DNA of 22,099 nt from assembly GCA_021160785.1 (NCBI GenBank), contig JAGHBX010000157.1, positions 1-22,099 on the forward strand, written 5' to 3'. Below the pieces are notes generated by a model, which saw only the letters and a list, made by a program, of their open reading frames with translations, ran no database searches and was not told the origin of the DNA. This document shows positions 1 through 7,564 of this stretch, piece by piece. Position 1 is the first letter of the stretch. Each line of letters opens with the position of its first letter. The DNA is from Planctomycetota bacterium. GTDB lineage: Bacteria > Planctomycetota > Phycisphaerae > Sedimentisphaerales > Anaerohalosphaeraceae. Made by a program: the position numbers and the translations under genes.

Positions 1-796
1 AACCGGTCCAGCATGCAACGGCGTCAGCATTTTTGAACCGATCGAAATCCCCGAATTCGGCCATAATGATAAACCCAAGCACTGTACTGATGCCTTTTGG
101 ATTGGTAATGATTTTGAGTCTGTTCTCGAGGTATTCGTTAGCTTTAATAATTTGTCTGACTTCTCTGAGGATGGTGTCTCTCTGTCGTTCAACAGTCTGA
201 ATTCTTTCGCAGTTTTGCCAGAGTATTTGTGCTTCAATGGGCTTGAATTTATCCCCATGCCCGGTCAACCATCGATGCATAGAAGCAGCGTTAATAGCTT
301 TGGGTCCTCTGGCGTTTACCTGGTACATTTGCCATCGCGTGACGGATTTGATTTGTGCGGCTTCCCCAGTGATTCGATGCCACTGCCTGGCGAGCATTCG
401 CAAATGGCGGATTTCTATCGGCGGGACATAGGCGTGTGGAATGAATTCGTTCTTCATGATCTGAGCTATCTTTGTGGCAGAGATTTTGTCTGTATCAGCC
501 ATTCGAGGCCTCAGTTTGCTGAGGTCAAGGGCATCGAGCAAGTGGATTTCATCGGCCAGGGGCTTGAGCATATCCCAGAGCCAGTAATAGGATCCCATCG
601 ATTCGATACCGATACAAATAGGTTTTTTGAAAGATTGGACAAATCGGATGATTTTTCCGGTGCAATGATTTGGAATAGTGACTTTTTCGAGGATCTCGGA
701 TGTGGCATCCATAGCGGCATAGGTGGCGGCTGTGGTATGAAGATCGATTCATAGAAAGGTATTGCAATGCGAGGTTATAGTGATAAAATTACTCAT
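1..796 (-). pseudogene. IS110-family (DEDD) transposase, 5' part, interrupted by an in-frame stop
   Basis: Read on the minus strand from ATG at 796-794, the frame gives a 15-codon start, a TGA at 751-749, and then an open frame to the left edge. The protein after the stop begins IDLHTTAATYAAMD, the usual IS110 N-terminus, which normally reads G-I-D-L-H, so the TGA sits where a Gly codon (GGA) is expected. Further on are the conserved Glu segment GIESMGSYYW (Glu codon at 604-602), a TDKISA segment (490-479) matching T-D-x-x-D-A, and the start of the C-terminal Transposase_20 domain (NPKGISTVLGF, then DFDRFKNADAVACWTG). A GGAG at 806-809 on the minus strand, 9 nt before the ATG, supports the start. 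IS110 enzymes are RuvC-like recombinases guided by a bridge RNA from the element's non-coding end. The nonsense codon plus Ser for the last catalytic Asp argue that this copy is dead. A sequencing error at the TGA cannot be excluded. The C-terminus lies outside the window. Confidence 0.88.
1..796 (-). mobile_element. Partial IS110-family insertion sequence, both ends undefined
   Basis: The element is recognised only by its transposase frame. Its far end is off the left edge. Its near end lies somewhere upstream of the transposase start, between 797 and the pilin motif at about 880, but IS110 elements often lack clear terminal inverted repeats and I could not find a boundary. No bridge-RNA structure could be assigned in the visible part. 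Confidence 0.6.
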
Positions 797-1153
797 AATA
801 AAAATCTCCATGTAGGGGTTAATAAAATTAAGTTTTCACACAGGCGTCATGATACCGCATCACGGCGTCAATCCCTATATGGTTTCACATTAATTGAGCT
901 TTTGGTTGTTATTGCCATAATCGCGTTATTGCTCAGTATTCTCATGCCAGTGTTGAATACAGTGAAGAAATCAGCTCAGGGCACTATCCCTCCGTGGGCG
1001 TACCAGTCGGAAATGAACCTGATAGGCGGCCCGGACGAACCTCAGGTAGAGTCTGATAAGGCAGCTATCCGCAGAGGAGCATCTGTAACTGGCCGATATT
1101 CTGTATTTGGAATCGATGGGATTTTTGACACAGGAGGCCGGAAAGAATGCTGA
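767..1153 (+). CDS. Prepilin-type pseudopilin remnant (GFTLIEL N-terminus, 128 aa)
   Basis: The N-terminus has a 39-residue basic leader ending in Gly39, then the prepilin-peptidase motif G|FTLIE with Glu at +5 (Glu44) and a hydrophobic helix to about residue 63. This is the classic type IV pilin / type II secretion pseudopilin start, cut after Gly and N-methylated on Phe40. After residue 71 the expected pilin globular domain is missing; a polar tail of about 57 residues without recognisable family features ends in GGRKEC. Planctomycete pseudopilins of this type are usually well over 150 aa, so I take this as an internally deleted or truncated gene. A GAAAGG (754-759) precedes the ATG by 7 nt. 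The first 30 nt overlap the divergent transposase start at 796, so the leader may have been supplied or altered by the insertion sequence. It may be expressed but is unlikely to be a complete pilin. Confidence 0.6.
   Translation: MRGYSDKITHNKNLHVGVNKIKFSHRRHDTASRRQSLYGFTLIELLVVIAIIALLLSILMPVLNTVKKSAQGTIPPWAYQSEMNLIGGPDEPQVESDKAAIRRGASVTGRYSVFGIDGIFDTGGRKEC
806..809 (-). promoter_or_regulatory. Ribosome binding site of the IS110 transposase
   Basis: GGAG on the minus strand, 9 nt before the ATG at 796-794. It fixes the transposase start upstream of the in-frame TGA and so indicates that the TGA lies inside the gene rather than before it. Confidence 0.5.
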
Positions 1154-1185
1154 CAAGAGAAACTGGGAATACAAAGGATACCTAA

Positions 1186-1269
1186 ATGAAGAAACCATAT
1201 TATGTTTACTCGACGAAATGTCAGATTAGAATGAATGGTTTGAAATCTAATCCAAGAAGAGCAATGTAA
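1186..1269 (+). CDS. Possible 27-aa leader ORF coupled to the downstream gene
   Basis: An ATG at 1186 opens a 27-codon frame (MKKPYYVYSTKCQIRMNGL, continuing to RRAM) whose TAA shares a base with the next gene's ATG (TAATG, 1267-1271). Such overlaps allow translational coupling. The peptide is basic, has no recognised family and its own ribosome binding site is weak (AAAGGA, about 1174-1179), so it may be chance or debris from the deleted pilin region. Confidence 0.2.
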   Translation: MKKPYYVYSTKCQIRMNGLKSNPRRAM

Positions 1270-2642
1270 TGCGAAGACGTGAGTTTATGAAGTTAGCAGC
1301 CGGGGCAGCGGCTTCGGGAGCTTTTGGCAGCGGAAATTTTGCTTTTGCAAAAGATGATCAGTCGCCTGCTTCGGTTCAGATCAGCCCTGAAAAGCTTATG
1401 GGGCTTTTTGAGTCGGACAATCCGAAGGTTCTAAAGCTGACTGAAAAAATCTTTCGCGATTGTATTTTGAATAAGGTTTATCCTCCCAAAAAGCCACTTT
1501 TGAAACACAGGTGGGTTGCGCCGGGCGGTGGATTTTATGGGCTTTGGATTTGGGATACAATGTTTGTGGTCGATCTTTTAAGTACTATTCCGGGTCAAGA
1601 GAAGCTGATCCGGGAGATATTTCAAAATTACTGGGACTTCCAGCAGGCATGGAATGTTAAGATGCCTAAAGAGCGCCATGACATGATTCCGTGCATGATA
1701 ATACCCGATAACACGAATTGGAAAGATTTTCCGGCTTATTCACAAATTCCCATACTCGGGTGGGGGCTTGAGCGGGTTTATAAAAGGAACAAAGATAAAA
1801 AACTAATTAAGATGGCTCTTGGGAATCTTGAACGGTTTCATGAATGGTATTGGAGGGAAAGGGATGTTACCGATATCGGTCTTATTGGCGTTGGTGCTTA
1901 CAGCAGCGATGTTCAACATGGTCGTTATGAAACTTTCGATTTTGACCGGTCCCTTGATGATTTGAAGTTGACACCGCATCCGGGGCGAAAAGCTGATCCT
2001 GTTAAAAACGGTAACTGGTACGGCAATGTTCTGGTTACAGGTAACACATCTTATCTGCTCCTTGCCGAGAAGTCACTTGCCAGGCTGGCAGTGGAGATGG
2101 GAGATAAGAAGATGGCTGCCAGACGAAAGGTTCGGATCAAGAAATGTGCGAAGGCGATTCAAAAGTATATGTGGGATGAAGACCGCGAGATATTTTCTGC
2201 TCTGGATCGTGATTCGTTGAAAAAGTATGAGGGACTGAGCATCGGAAGCCTGCTGCCGCTTTATGCAGGTGCGGCGAGTAAGAGGATGGCGAAAAAGCTT
2301 GCGGACACTTTGGACGGTGATGCGTGGATGACACCGCTGCTGGTGCCGACTATGCCGAAGGACGATCCGAAATTTCAGTCAAGCGGGTATTGGCGAGGTG
2401 ATGTGTGGCCTCCGTCAAGCTATCAGGTCGCGCGTGGATTGTATGACTATGGTTACAAAGATCAGGCCGCTGAAATATGTGACAGGATGGTTGCCAATGC
2501 AATTAAGAATGGGGTCAATGAGCACTACGATTCGATTACGGGTAAGCCGATCGGGGTCGAGGGGCTTGGTATGAGTTGCACCATTTTGACAATGATGTTT
2601 GACGGGATGACTAAAAAGTACAAGTTAAAAGTCAAGACGTAA
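1269..2642 (+). CDS. Tat-exported GH63/MGH1-like (alpha/alpha)6 glycoside hydrolase
   Basis: 457 aa. The start MRRREFMKLAAGAAASG is a twin-arginine signal, so the enzyme is exported folded. The body reads as an (alpha/alpha)6-barrel of the GH63 / mannosylglycerate-hydrolase-like / trehalase group. It has a W-x-W-D-T-M-F motif at 93-99 (GLWIWDTMF), an S-Q-I-P-I-L-G-W segment (158-165) followed by helices (HEWYWRERD, 191-199), a G-Y-W-R-G-D-V-W-P-P motif at 373-382 and an N-E-H-Y-D motif at 417-421 near the end. In this clan one catalytic carboxylate is Glu late in the barrel, here plausibly Glu418. The general acid is an Asp in an E-S-G-x-D segment, here possibly Asp224 or Asp226 in ETFDFD, so that loop is not canonical. 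It probably hydrolyses an alpha-linked oligosaccharide or glycoside; the substrate is unknown. It is the first gene of a close run of five. An AAGAAGAG stretch just upstream serves as ribosome binding site. Confidence 0.8.
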   Translation: MRRREFMKLAAGAAASGAFGSGNFAFAKDDQSPASVQISPEKLMGLFESDNPKVLKLTEKIFRDCILNKVYPPKKPLLKHRWVAPGGGFYGLWIWDTMFVVDLLSTIPGQEKLIREIFQNYWDFQQAWNVKMPKERHDMIPCMIIPDNTNWKDFPAYSQIPILGWGLERVYKRNKDKKLIKMALGNLERFHEWYWRERDVTDIGLIGVGAYSSDVQHGRYETFDFDRSLDDLKLTPHPGRKADPVKNGNWYGNVLVTGNTSYLLLAEKSLARLAVEMGDKKMAARRKVRIKKCAKAIQKYMWDEDREIFSALDRDSLKKYEGLSIGSLLPLYAGAASKRMAKKLADTLDGDAWMTPLLVPTMPKDDPKFQSSGYWRGDVWPPSSYQVARGLYDYGYKDQAAEICDRMVANAIKNGVNEHYDSITGKPIGVEGLGMSCTILTMMFDGMTKKYKLKVKT

Positions 2643-2664
2643 ATATTACCAGAAGGCTTCACAA

Positions 2665-4815
2665 ATGAAAAGATATATCAAAAATATTATGTTTTTGTCC
2701 TTTCTGTTAAGTTTCCAGAAGGTCGGCGCCTACGGGCTACAGCCGACGTTTACACCGGTTGATCCGTTTTATGGCGATTATGTCGGAGTTATGCAAATCG
2801 GCGACGTTGAATTTGCCTCGCGCGCGATGGTTGTTCCCGAAAAGCATCAGGACAGGGAGTTTCACTACCGCGTCCAGATCATCGAATCGGACGGCAAGAG
2901 AGGGACCATCGTTGAGCTTTTCGGAAAGCCTGAAAATGACAGTGTAACTTTGGTCGGAGAGCGGGACGGAAGATGGACAGGGCTTATAAAGGACGGTGTT
3001 GTCTTTGCCGAACGAAAAGGCGACAGACCCGCAACATTCCACGGTAAATTTACCAGACGAAAAAGTCCGACCGAACGATTAAGCCCTGCCAAAGGCGCAA
3101 CTGTGTTGTTGCCTTACAAGCCGGGTGTAAAAACAAATCTCGACAAATGGCAGAACAATAAATGGAAGCTGCTTGACGATGGAAGCGTTGAAGTAGCCAA
3201 TGGTGGAAATGTTTCGCTATGTGAATTTGGCGCAGTCAAAATGCATGTCGAATTTGCAGTTCCCTACAAATGCTATGATTTCGGCCAGGGGCGGGGCAAC
3301 AGCGGAGTGTATCTGCTTGGTCGTTACGAGGTCCAGGTACTGGACACATACGGTTACAACACGAATCCGGGCAATTGCGGGGGTATTTACGAGAATGCTC
3401 CGGCTTCGGTTGAACATGTGTGTTTTCCACCGGCGTACTGGCAGACATATGATATAACTTTTTACCCGGCTAAATTCGGATATGCAGGAAAACGAATCCT
3501 GCCGGCGAAGATAACGGTGCTCCATAACGGTACGAAAATCCATGAAGATGTTGATATCAAAAAGGCTCCAACGCCATCGTCTATAGCTTCCGATGAAGTG
3601 CCTCAGGGGCCTCTTCACTTGCAGGATCATGGCAATCCGGTTCGCTATCGAAACATCTGGTATGTGCCCATTCAGGATGCCAGGGCCATGCCAAAGAATG
3701 CAATTCTCACAAAGGCCGAATACCTGGATGCTATCGACGGCCTTCTCATAGAGATGCAAGAAAAACACGCCGTGGATTTTGCTTCATCCGTGCGATACGC
3801 CTATGGACATAAAGAAATTTCAGATGAGGTGCAAAATCGTTTCATCACCTTTTTGAGATCTGATGCCAAAGACGAAGCGAAACTGTCGATTTGTGCCGAA
3901 ATGGACGAGATCGCCCGATTGGCCAACGTGGATAAGAGAAGCCTGATTTCGGATATTCAGCGGACGATTGATGTCATTAACAGCCCGGCGATAGAGTGTC
4001 GATTGTTGAGAACGCTGGCGAAACTCGGTGATAAGAAGGCGCTATCCGCTGTGGGGGCCTATCTTGGCGAATCGAATCCGGATACCATGTATGAAGTTGT
4101 TGAGGTACTGGGCGATTGGCCTGACATTTCCGCGGTGGAATTGTTGCTATCGGTCATGAAGAGCAATACAGACAGCCGTTGCCGTGGTGCGTCCTTTGAG
4201 GGGATGTTGAAGCTTGTCAGGTTACATTCGGATGTTTGGCATGCGGAGATTGTCAGGTATCTCAAGGTAGCTTACGAGCTTTCATCAACAAACGCCCAGT
4301 GTAAAGCTGTCCTGAAACTTCTGCCGAATTATCCGTGTGTCGAGGCAATGGAATTAGGCGAACTGATGGCAAAAGATCATGAACTTGCTTTGGAGGCCGA
4401 AGTTGTTGTTGCAGCGATCCGTAGTTCAATACTAAAACAGAAATTCATCGCCCGTGCATCGCACAATAACAACAATGTCAAGTCCGCCTTCGATGAAGAC
4501 AAGAACAGCAGATGGGATACCGGAACGCCTATGAAGCCGGGTATGTGGTTTATGCTCGATTTGGGAAGCCAGACGAACTTTCAAAAGTTGACTTGCGACC
4601 ACAATCCATCAGGTGACGATTACTTCAGGGATTATGAGATTTATCTCTCCGATGACGGCAACAACTGGAAAGGACCTGTGGCAACAGGCCAAGGGTCAAA
4701 AGCAACGACAACCATCGACCTTGGTCGAAAGGTCACGGCTCGGTATATCAAAATAGTTCAGACCGGTTCGGCAGAAGGGAACTTCTGGTCGATACATGAT
4801 ATTGTGATAGAATAG
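2665..4815 (+). CDS. Secreted DUF1080 (3-keto-disaccharide hydrolase-like) protein with helical repeats and C-terminal discoidin domain
   Basis: 716 aa with a Sec signal (MKRYIKNIMFLSFLLSF, cleavage near residue 22). Residues about 160-336 are a DUF1080 jelly roll: the hallmark G-N-S-G-V-Y-L-L-G-R-Y-E-V-Q-V-L-D-T-Y-G run begins at 211, followed by N-C-G-G-I-Y (237-242), then P-L-H-L-Q-D-H-G-N-P-V-R-Y-R-N-I-W (316-332). DUF1080 proteins are described as 3-keto-glycoside hydrolases or lyases and are related to concanavalin-like folds. Residues about 30-135 are an unassigned beta-rich N-terminal region. Residues about 345-580 are helical and HEAT-like. Residues about 597-716 are an F5/8 type C (discoidin, CBM32-like) domain with S-R-W-D-T-G and W-F-M-L-D-L-G motifs, likely binding carbohydrate. 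AGAAGG sits 8 nt before the ATG, and the gene begins 22 nt after the glycosidase. Its position beside ThuA and a Gfo/Idh/MocA enzyme fits keto-glycoside cleavage outside the cytoplasm. Confidence 0.85.
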   Translation: MKRYIKNIMFLSFLLSFQKVGAYGLQPTFTPVDPFYGDYVGVMQIGDVEFASRAMVVPEKHQDREFHYRVQIIESDGKRGTIVELFGKPENDSVTLVGERDGRWTGLIKDGVVFAERKGDRPATFHGKFTRRKSPTERLSPAKGATVLLPYKPGVKTNLDKWQNNKWKLLDDGSVEVANGGNVSLCEFGAVKMHVEFAVPYKCYDFGQGRGNSGVYLLGRYEVQVLDTYGYNTNPGNCGGIYENAPASVEHVCFPPAYWQTYDITFYPAKFGYAGKRILPAKITVLHNGTKIHEDVDIKKAPTPSSIASDEVPQGPLHLQDHGNPVRYRNIWYVPIQDARAMPKNAILTKAEYLDAIDGLLIEMQEKHAVDFASSVRYAYGHKEISDEVQNRFITFLRSDAKDEAKLSICAEMDEIARLANVDKRSLISDIQRTIDVINSPAIECRLLRTLAKLGDKKALSAVGAYLGESNPDTMYEVVEVLGDWPDISAVELLLSVMKSNTDSRCRGASFEGMLKLVRLHSDVWHAEIVRYLKVAYELSSTNAQCKAVLKLLPNYPCVEAMELGELMAKDHELALEAEVVVAAIRSSILKQKFIARASHNNNNVKSAFDEDKNSRWDTGTPMKPGMWFMLDLGSQTNFQKLTCDHNPSGDDYFRDYEIYLSDDGNNWKGPVATGQGSKATTTIDLGRKVTARYIKIVQTGSAEGNFWSIHDIVIE

Positions 4816-4870
4816 GAGATGCGGTGAGTAGTCCGTGTAGAGTGTGTGGATCGCAGACGATATGTGTGAA

Positions 4871-4875
4871 AGGAG
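4871..4875 (+). promoter_or_regulatory. Ribosome binding site fixing the ThuA start at 4883
   Basis: AGGAG, 7 nt before ATG 4883. The next codons encode a clean signal peptide, so the upstream in-frame ATG at 4844, which would add 13 residues, is rejected. Confidence 0.7.
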
Positions 4876-4882
4876 ATGTTCA

Positions 4883-6265
4883 ATGAAACGTGCAATATTA
4901 CTGTCGGTCATGTTATTTGTAACAACTGTATGCAATGCCCAGAGGCGTCCGCAGGATCCGACGCCGGAGGAACTTGCAAAGATCACAGCGGCGGCGCCGA
5001 AGAAAGCAACCGCGAAACCGCTCAAGCCGCGAAAGATGCTCGTCTTAACTTATCAGAGTCACGAAGAAGGCAGGTACGCAGGCGAAAAGGCTCTGGAGAT
5101 CATGGCCAGACAAACCGGAGCCTACCAACTCGAATTCGTGCGAAGCAAAGAGGCGATGGTCGATGTGGTTGTTCCCGAAGTATTGAAAAAATATGACGCT
5201 GTTTGCCTGAACAACTCAACCGGCGGCGAAGGAAATGCAAAAAACGGGAAGACGTTTGTGGAGAATATCAGCAAGTACGTTGCAGACGGCGGTGGCCTGG
5301 TCGGCATTCATGCGGCGACCGACAACAGGATGGGCGAGGTATTCGGCGGTTTCTTCTGCGGCCATCCCTGGTCCGAACAGGTCGGTATCATGATCGACGA
5401 TCCGGACCACCCGCTGTGCAAGGTGTTCAAGGGCAATAACTTCATGGTGCACGATGAGATATATCAGTTCGACCGCATTTATTCGCGAGAGAAACTGCGT
5501 GTGCTTCTCAGCCTTGATATGACAAAGACCGCCGACAAAGGCCGACGCGAAGACGGAGACAACGCCGTCGCCTGGGTCAAGAAACATGGCAAGGGACGGA
5601 TTTTCTACTGTTCGTTAGGGCATAACCGTCAGATTTTCCAGGATGCGAACCTCTTGCGTTTTTATCTCGATGGGATCCAGTTTGCACTGGGTGATATCAA
5701 GGCGGACATGACTCCGAGCGGGCCACTCAAAGAGCCGAAGATTAAACGCGAGCCCTTTAAGATGCCCGAAAGCGGAGTAATCGAAGGATATCTTGTTGCG
5801 TGGGAATATGCCGGCCCTTATCTGACGGACAAGCCTTTTGAAAACAAGTTTGCACCTGAACTGGATACGAAAGAAAAGATAGAGTGGAAAAATGCACCTG
5901 TCGGACAGGACAGCCACAGACCCTACGTGATGTCCTTCGATAGAGTGAAAAACCTCAGGGGCGACAATCGAGTTCTGTATCTGCAAACCAACGTGTTGTC
6001 TCCTGTCGCCCAAAAAGCTATAACGGTTATGGGCAGCGACGACGGGATCAAGGCGTGGCTAAACGGCCAGGTCGTCCACGCCAACGACGCCACCCGCGGG
6101 CTCGATCCGAATTCGGACAAAGTTGCTGTTAACCTCAAAAAGGGATGGAATTCGCTTCTGGTGAAAGTTACTCAAGGCGGCGGCGAATGGTCCGCGTGTG
6201 TGTCGCTGCGAAAAGAAGATGGAAGCAAGCTGTCAGGCTTAAAGTGTGTTACTGATATCAAATAA
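4883..6265 (+). CDS. Secreted ThuA-domain protein with C-terminal sugar-binding-like module
   Basis: 460 aa from the ATG at 4883. Sec signal MKRAILLSVMLFVTTVCNAQ. Residues about 50-270 are a ThuA (trehalose utilisation A) domain of the class I glutamine-amidotransferase-like fold: MLVLTYQSHEEGRY at 52-65, G-G-G-L-V-G-I-H-A-A-T-D at 136-147, F-F-C-G-H-P-W at 157-163, H-D-E-I-Y-Q-F at 190-196 and F-Y-C-S-L-G-H-N at 241-248. ThuA is the partner of the sugar 3-dehydrogenase ThuB, a Gfo/Idh/MocA member, in rhizobial trehalose/sucrose catabolism. This copy is exported, unlike the rhizobial one. Residues about 298-456 form a second, beta-rich module with S-D-D-G-I-K-A-W-L-N-G (385-395) and G-W-N-S-L-L-V-K-V-T (421-430), resembling PA14/galactose-binding-like domains and matching the C-terminus of the HEAT protein two genes downstream. 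The gene lies 67 nt after the DUF1080 gene and 42 nt before the oxidoreductase. Confidence 0.87.
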   Translation: MKRAILLSVMLFVTTVCNAQRRPQDPTPEELAKITAAAPKKATAKPLKPRKMLVLTYQSHEEGRYAGEKALEIMARQTGAYQLEFVRSKEAMVDVVVPEVLKKYDAVCLNNSTGGEGNAKNGKTFVENISKYVADGGGLVGIHAATDNRMGEVFGGFFCGHPWSEQVGIMIDDPDHPLCKVFKGNNFMVHDEIYQFDRIYSREKLRVLLSLDMTKTADKGRREDGDNAVAWVKKHGKGRIFYCSLGHNRQIFQDANLLRFYLDGIQFALGDIKADMTPSGPLKEPKIKREPFKMPESGVIEGYLVAWEYAGPYLTDKPFENKFAPELDTKEKIEWKNAPVGQDSHRPYVMSFDRVKNLRGDNRVLYLQTNVLSPVAQKAITVMGSDDGIKAWLNGQVVHANDATRGLDPNSDKVAVNLKKGWNSLLVKVTQGGGEWSACVSLRKEDGSKLSGLKCVTDIK

Positions 6266-6294
6266 AACTCACAACCAGAATTCATGACTATTTC

Positions 6295-6298
6295 GGAG
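6295..6298 (+). promoter_or_regulatory. Ribosome binding site fixing the oxidoreductase start at 6308
   Basis: GGAG, 9 nt before ATG 6308. It favours this start over the in-frame ATG at 6284 and places the twin-arginine motif at residues 8-9, where Tat signals usually have it. Confidence 0.6.
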
Positions 6299-6307
6299 AA
6301 TGTTGTT

Positions 6308-7528
6308 ATGAGAGGAAAACAAACTACAAGGCGGAGCTTTTTACGGAAATGCGCCGCCGCGACAGTGGCTGTGCCGTTTGTCGTAAACGCAAAGGCCTTT
6401 GGCGCCAATGACCGCATCAATATGGGCTTCATCGGAATGGGCGGTCAGGGTAGAGGCGATATGGGCGGCTTTATGGGTTTCAACGATGTGCGCGCTGTAG
6501 CGGTGTGCGATGTTGTCGACAATCACCTGAACCAGGCCAGGGATCAGGTCAACGGCAGATACGGTAACAAGGACTGCAAGACTTACAAGGATTTCCGGGA
6601 TGTGATCGCCCGCGACGACATCGATGCGATCTTCATCGGAACGCCGGACCACTGGCATGCGGTTATTTCCATCGCCGCCATGAAGGCAGGAAAAGACATC
6701 TACTGCGAAAAACCAGAAACTCTTACGATCCGCGAAGGTCGCCAGATGACCACCGTCGCCCGCACATACGGCAGAGTATTCTCCGGCGGAAGCCAGCGTG
6801 TCTGGGGCGACTACAACTGGTTCCACAAGATGGTGCGCGGCGGCAGGCTCGGCGAAGTCAAAGAAGCGTGGGTCAATGTCGGCGGACCGTCAGGGGCGTG
6901 TAACTTCAAATACGAACCGACTCCTCCGGGAGTTGACTGGGACATGTGGCTAGGACCTGCTCCCTGGAGACCCTATAACGAAAGCCTGACCAAGGGCAAC
7001 TTCAGGCCTTTCCGCGATTACTCCGGCGGCGGCATGACCGACTGGGGCTGTCATACGTTCGGCGGAGCGCTGTTTACTCTCAATCTTCACAAGACCGGAC
7101 CAAAACTTGTTCTCCCACCCGACGGCAAGGATGTGGAACGCTTGACTTACATCTTCGACAATGGCGTGAAGATTTATCACGGCGGCGGCTGGGGAGGCAT
7201 AGTCAACTTTAAGGGAACAGAAGGCGAAATCGGGCAGATCGGCGACAGAAACGGCAAAAAAGAATCCCCGCCCAATATTCACATCCCCAACTACAAAGGC
7301 CACGGCGGAATCTTCGGCGACTTCCTGCATTGTGTCAGAACACGTGAAAAACCGTTCCGCGATATTGAGATTGCCCATCGCACCGCAACGGTGGCTCACT
7401 TGGGCAATATCGCTCACTGGCTGGGCAGACCCTTGAAGTGGGATGCCGTGAAGGAAGAAATAATCGGCGATCCGGAGGCGAGCCGCTGGCTGGACAGGAC
7501 AAAACGCGAACCATGGAGTATTGCATAA
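6308..7528 (+). CDS. Tat-exported Gfo/Idh/MocA-family sugar oxidoreductase
   Basis: 406 aa from the ATG at 6308. The signal is twin-arginine (T-T-R-R-S-F-L-R-K, 6-14) followed by a hydrophobic stretch, so the enzyme is probably exported with its NAD(P) cofactor already bound, as known for glucose-fructose oxidoreductase. Features: Rossmann G-F-I-G-M-G-G-Q-G-R-G (40-50), TPDHWHAV (112-119), catalytic E-K-P (134-136, Lys135), GSQRVWGDYN (161-170), and the substrate-side D-Y-S-G-G-G-M-T-D-W-G-C-H (237-249) with the expected Asp245 and His249. The C-terminus carries the HRTATVAHLGNIAHWLGR stretch typical of planctomycete paralogues. Expected reaction: oxidation of a sugar or glycoside hydroxyl, possibly C3, or an intramolecular redox exchange. 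One local oddity is Glu137 after E-K-P, where most relatives have a hydrophobic residue. Neighbours on both sides support a carbohydrate role; the substrate cannot be named. Confidence 0.9.
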   Translation: MRGKQTTRRSFLRKCAAATVAVPFVVNAKAFGANDRINMGFIGMGGQGRGDMGGFMGFNDVRAVAVCDVVDNHLNQARDQVNGRYGNKDCKTYKDFRDVIARDDIDAIFIGTPDHWHAVISIAAMKAGKDIYCEKPETLTIREGRQMTTVARTYGRVFSGGSQRVWGDYNWFHKMVRGGRLGEVKEAWVNVGGPSGACNFKYEPTPPGVDWDMWLGPAPWRPYNESLTKGNFRPFRDYSGGGMTDWGCHTFGGALFTLNLHKTGPKLVLPPDGKDVERLTYIFDNGVKIYHGGGWGGIVNFKGTEGEIGQIGDRNGKKESPPNIHIPNYKGHGGIFGDFLHCVRTREKPFRDIEIAHRTATVAHLGNIAHWLGRPLKWDAVKEEIIGDPEASRWLDRTKREPWSIA

Positions 7529-7564
7529 CCCTGATAATTTCCAAATGATAAAAGGAATCTGAAT

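Noticed and set aside
749..751. Recoded TGA (glycine or selenocysteine)
   Set aside because: TGA ends other genes normally in this window, and no recoding structure is apparent; a nonsense mutation or sequence error is simpler.
152..754. 200-aa open frame on the plus strand
   Set aside because: It is antisense to the IS110 transposase, whose minus-strand frame has clear family motifs; the plus frame matches nothing.
797..1000. Bridge RNA of the IS110 element
   Set aside because: Expected for the family in one non-coding end, but the near side is occupied by the pilin motif from about 880 and no convincing paired loops could be drawn by eye.
3217..3768. 183-aa minus-strand open frame
   Set aside because: It lies opposite the conserved DUF1080 core and looks like a shadow of it.
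4844..4882. Upstream in-frame ATG for the ThuA gene
   Set aside because: It would put 13 residues before a clean signal peptide; AGGAG is placed for the ATG at 4883.
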